Below are positions 61,506-64,000 of a stretch of 64,000 bases of DNA, in pieces. The notes under the pieces were generated by a model, which saw only the letters and a list, made by a program, of their open reading frames with translations, searched no databases and was not told where the DNA came from. The DNA is taken from the NCBI GenBank assembly GCA_963712715.1, contig CAVQJI010000034.1, positions 1-64,000 on the forward strand. Direction: 5' to 3'. Position 1 is the first letter of the stretch. Every line of letters starts with the position of its first letter. The stretch comes from JAFEDN01 sp963712715 (GTDB lineage: Bacteria; Pseudomonadota; Gammaproteobacteria; Coxiellales; Coxiellaceae). A program made the position numbers and the translations under genes.

Positions 61506-64000
61506 TGCGTATTGTTATTGACTTACAGGGAGCTCAAACCGTGAGTCGTTTCAGGGGCATTGGACGATACACACTGGCGCTTACTCAAGCTATTCTTCGC
61601 CATCGAGGCGCACATGACGTTTTTATTGTCCTAAACGGTCTTTTTCAGGAAACAATTCAACCTATCCGTGCTGCTTTCAAGGATTTATTGCCCGAGGCTA
61701 ATATTTGTATTTGGGAAGCGCCTGCGCCCGGGGCTGTCCGTGAATGTGATCCATCCGATTCCTGGCGCCGGGAAATTGGAGAACGATTAAGAGAAGCTTA
61801 TTTGTCCAGCCTGAAACCGGATCTGGTTTGGATTCCCAGTTTATTTGAGGGATATACAGACAATGCTATGACAGCGACTAAAGTGCATTGGGATATCCCT
61901 GTGATCGTAACGATACACGACTTGATTCCTTTGCTGAATCCTACGGTTTTTTTTCAGGATCAACGTTTTAAGCAATATTATTTGCGACAAATTTCCCAAT
62001 TAAAACAGGCTGATATGTTTCTTTCAATTTCTGCTGCCTCAGCTCATGAGGCGCGGGTAGCGCTAGATGTTGGTGAGAATGAAATACTGGAGTTGCCAAA
62101 CAGCTATGACCCTCGTTTTAGACCATTGTCAGTTACTCCAGAGCGAAAAAAACAACTATATTCTCAATTAGGGATTACCAAACAATTTATATTGTATGTT
62201 GGTACGGATGATGATAGAAAAAATCTTCCTCGCCTTATTCAGGCGTACACTCAATTACCGCAATCGATCCGTGACACTCATCAATTACTGATTGTAGGAA
62301 AATTGTCTTTGGATGGAAGTGGAAATTTTATTTTAGAAAAAATTGCAAAAAAATTGGATGTTAGCAATGAAGAACTACTATTGATTGATTATGTTGATGA
62401 CGATGCGTTGGTAGAACTTTATAATCTTTGCGAAGTATTGGTGTTGCCGTCATGTCATGAAGGTTTTGGCTTATCTCTGGTCGAAGCTATGGCCTGCGGT
62501 AAGGCAGCTATCGGTGCGAATATTTCCAGCATTCCGGAGGTGCTCGGTCGCAGCGATGCCTTATTTGATCCATTTGATGTCGCTTCGATAAGCCGAAAAC
62601 TGGAAGAAGTTTTGAAAGATAAAGATTTTCAAGCGCGCCTTGCTGAACATGGATTACAGCAAGTAAAAAAATTTTCATGGGATGAGAATGCGCGGCGCAT
62701 CATGGAATTGTTTGAGCGGGTAACGGAAAGATATAAACTTCAGGAACGTGAAAAACAAAAAACTGCCCGGAGAAAGCTGGCTTTTATTATACCACTACCA
62801 CCCGATTTTAGTAATGTCACTGATTCTATTGTTAAGATTTTGATAGCTCTGGAAAAATACTACGATATTCAATTAGTCATCGCTCAAAGTTCTGGAGAAG
62901 ATGAAAGGTCAGCGCCTGGTTTTAATATACGCACGCTGGATTGGTTACGGAAGAATTCAGATAAGATGGAGAGGATCATTTATCACGCAGCTAACTCTCC
63001 TTTACACGTTTATCTCACAAAATTAATTGAAGAAATACCCGGGGTAATTATTTTAGATGATTTTTTTCTGGGTGACTTATTTTATTATACGGAAACCGGT
63101 ATCTGGATAGAGGCATTATATCATTCGCATGGTTATAATGCTGTCCGGGAATATTTTATGACGGATGATATTCAGGCGCTCAAAATGAAATATCCTGTCA
63201 GCCTGAAAATTATTCAATATTCTCTGGGAGTTATTGTACATTCCAAGTCTATCCAACAGTCTGGACGGGATTGGTACGGAGAAAAATTTATTCAGGATTG
63301 GAAAATGATTCCCCAGGAACACTCCTTTATTCAAAGTGCTGAGTTATACGCTGAAGCTATTGAACATTTCTATTCACTTTCTTACGCTAACCCGGTCATT
63401 TTGACTAAATCCTTAATTCAGGGGAAATATCTCCCAGACACCATTAAAGATCGGGAAATCATGACTATCGCAGAAGCAATCTCGCAAAACTTACCTCTAT
63501 ATCGCACGCATCGTCAGTTATTAGTAGATATCTCTATCATTCTTCGTCAGGATTATAAAACAGGTATACAGCGAGTAGTGCGGGGATTATTAGTTGAGTT
63601 GTTACAAATTTCTATTCCGGGTTACCGAATTGAACCTGTCTATTTAAGTGATGAAGGTGGACGTTGGCATTATAAATATGCGCGTCAATATACATTGGCA
63701 TTACTGGATTGTCCTCCGGAACCCCTTCAGGATGATGTTGTTGAGGTAAAAAGTGGAGATTTATTTTTTGGTCTGGATTTAAGCGGTCAAATGTTGATTG
63801 ACAGCGCCGCAGAAGGATTACATTTAAAATGGAGTCTCGTTGGAGTTAAGATTTATTTTTTAGTTTATGATCTTTTGCCTGTGCTTTTGCCCCAGGTATT
63901 TCCTCAGGGCGCTTATGAGAATTTTTTCCAGTGGTTAAAGGTTATCACGCAATTCGATGGAGCGGTTTGTATCTCCCAAACTGTGGCTTCCGATTTAAGG
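61505..64000 (+). CDS. Very large multidomain GT4 glycosyltransferase, partial (3' end outside window)
   Basis: Runs open for 832 codons to the right edge. Domain 1 (about 1-410): start MRIVIDLQGAQTVSRFRGIG, IPVIVTIHDLIPLLNP, FILYVGTDDDRKNLPRLIQA and LPSCHEGFGLSLVEAMACGK (E-x7-E). A second, less typical region starts at about 420 (KLAFIIPLPPDFSNVTDSIV). A third begins at about 678 (LLVDISIILRQDYKTGIQRV), again a GT4 N-terminal pattern. Such tandem GT4 fusions build repeating O-antigen units (for example WbdA- or WsaE-like enzymes). It probably polymerises or assembles several sugars of the backbone. Confidence 0.88.
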   Translation, partial: MRIVIDLQGAQTVSRFRGIGRYTLALTQAILRHRGAHDVFIVLNGLFQETIQPIRAAFKDLLPEANICIWEAPAPGAVRECDPSDSWRREIGERLREAYLSSLKPDLVWIPSLFEGYTDNAMTATKVHWDIPVIVTIHDLIPLLNPTVFFQDQRFKQYYLRQISQLKQADMFLSISAASAHEARVALDVGENEILELPNSYDPRFRPLSVTPERKKQLYSQLGITKQFILYVGTDDDRKNLPRLIQAYTQLPQSIRDTHQLLIVGKLSLDGSGNFILEKIAKKLDVSNEELLLIDYVDDDALVELYNLCEVLVLPSCHEGFGLSLVEAMACGKAAIGANISSIPEVLGRSDALFDPFDVASISRKLEEVLKDKDFQARLAEHGLQQVKKFSWDENARRIMELFERVTERYKLQEREKQKTARRKLAFIIPLPPDFSNVTDSIVKILIALEKYYDIQLVIAQSSGEDERSAPGFNIRTLDWLRKNSDKMERIIYHAANSPLHVYLTKLIEEIPGVIILDDFFLGDLFYYTETGIWIEALYHSHGYNAVREYFMTDDIQALKMKYPVSLKIIQYSLGVIVHSKSIQQSGRDWYGEKFIQDWKMIPQEHSFIQSAELYAEAIEHFYSLSYANPVILTKSLIQGKYLPDTIKDREIMTIAEAISQNLPLYRTHRQLLVDISIILRQDYKTGIQRVVRGLLVELLQISIPGYRIEPVYLSDEGGRWHYKYARQYTLALLDCPPEPLQDDVVEVKSGDLFFGLDLSGQMLIDSAAEGLHLKWSLVGVKIYFLVYDLLPVLLPQVFPQGAYENFFQWLKVITQFDGAVCISQTVASDLR

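Noticed and set aside
63116..63334. Minus-strand 72-residue frame near the right edge
   Set aside because: It is antisense to the intact open frame of the large glycosyltransferase.

Overview
The window looks like a chromosomal segment of an intracellular gammaproteobacterium, most likely of the Legionellales (Coxiella/Aquicella/Berkiella-like). The clues are the core-gene content (smc-zipA-ligA, lolC-lolD-lolE, valS, lptF-lptG, purB), moderate AT-richness, many eukaryotic-like proteins (ankyrin, LRR, C2H2 zinc finger) and repeated palindromes of the type common in intracellular bacteria. The taxon is an inference; no rRNA or tRNA gene was seen.

Layout. 1-264: broken-off end of an Rpn/YhgA-type nuclease gene (minus strand, TTG start). 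417-2318: ankyrin protein with a TraB/ChaN-like domain. 2491-3589: dsbB-dsbA pair. 3902-10095: smc-zipA-ligA operon, with ligA interrupted by one extra base. 10103-10633: DedA protein. 10761-13913: lolC-lolD-lolE. 14172-28132: accessory island with putative effectors (a hypothetical protein, an ankyrin protein, a frameshifted LRR gene, a second LRR gene and a protein with three C2H2 zinc fingers) mixed with palindromic mini-elements, an IS1634-type remnant, an intact IS630-type element and a hemW tail. 17690-19015: CNNM/CBS membrane protein. 28473-30693: broken MocR-type regulator divergent from a pyridoxamine-phosphate-oxidase-like gene. 30751-33516: valS. 33541-40494: five tandem GT87-type membrane glycosyltransferase paralogues, two with a one-base frameshift, separated by hairpin repeats. 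40756-42892: lptF-lptG, the LPS exporter permeases.

42901-64000 is a surface-polysaccharide locus. It has three GT2 enzymes of the polyprenyl-phosphate sugar type, two large GT-C-like membrane proteins, a GtrA flippase-like protein, a split transketolase, an rfbF-rfbG-epimerase operon for CDP-deoxysugar synthesis (purB lies beside it) and a run of GT4 glycosyltransferases ending in a very long multidomain enzyme that runs off the right edge. Together with the GT87 array and LptFG, about half of the window serves envelope glycan synthesis and export.

Two themes cut across the window. First, at least seven single-base frameshifts are visible, six of them one-base insertions and one in the normally essential ligA; assembly error is a serious possibility. 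Second, there are many unrelated palindromic mini-elements, several nested in other palindromes or at gene ends. The most unusual gene is the C2H2 zinc-finger protein at 26618-28132, a candidate nuclear-acting effector.
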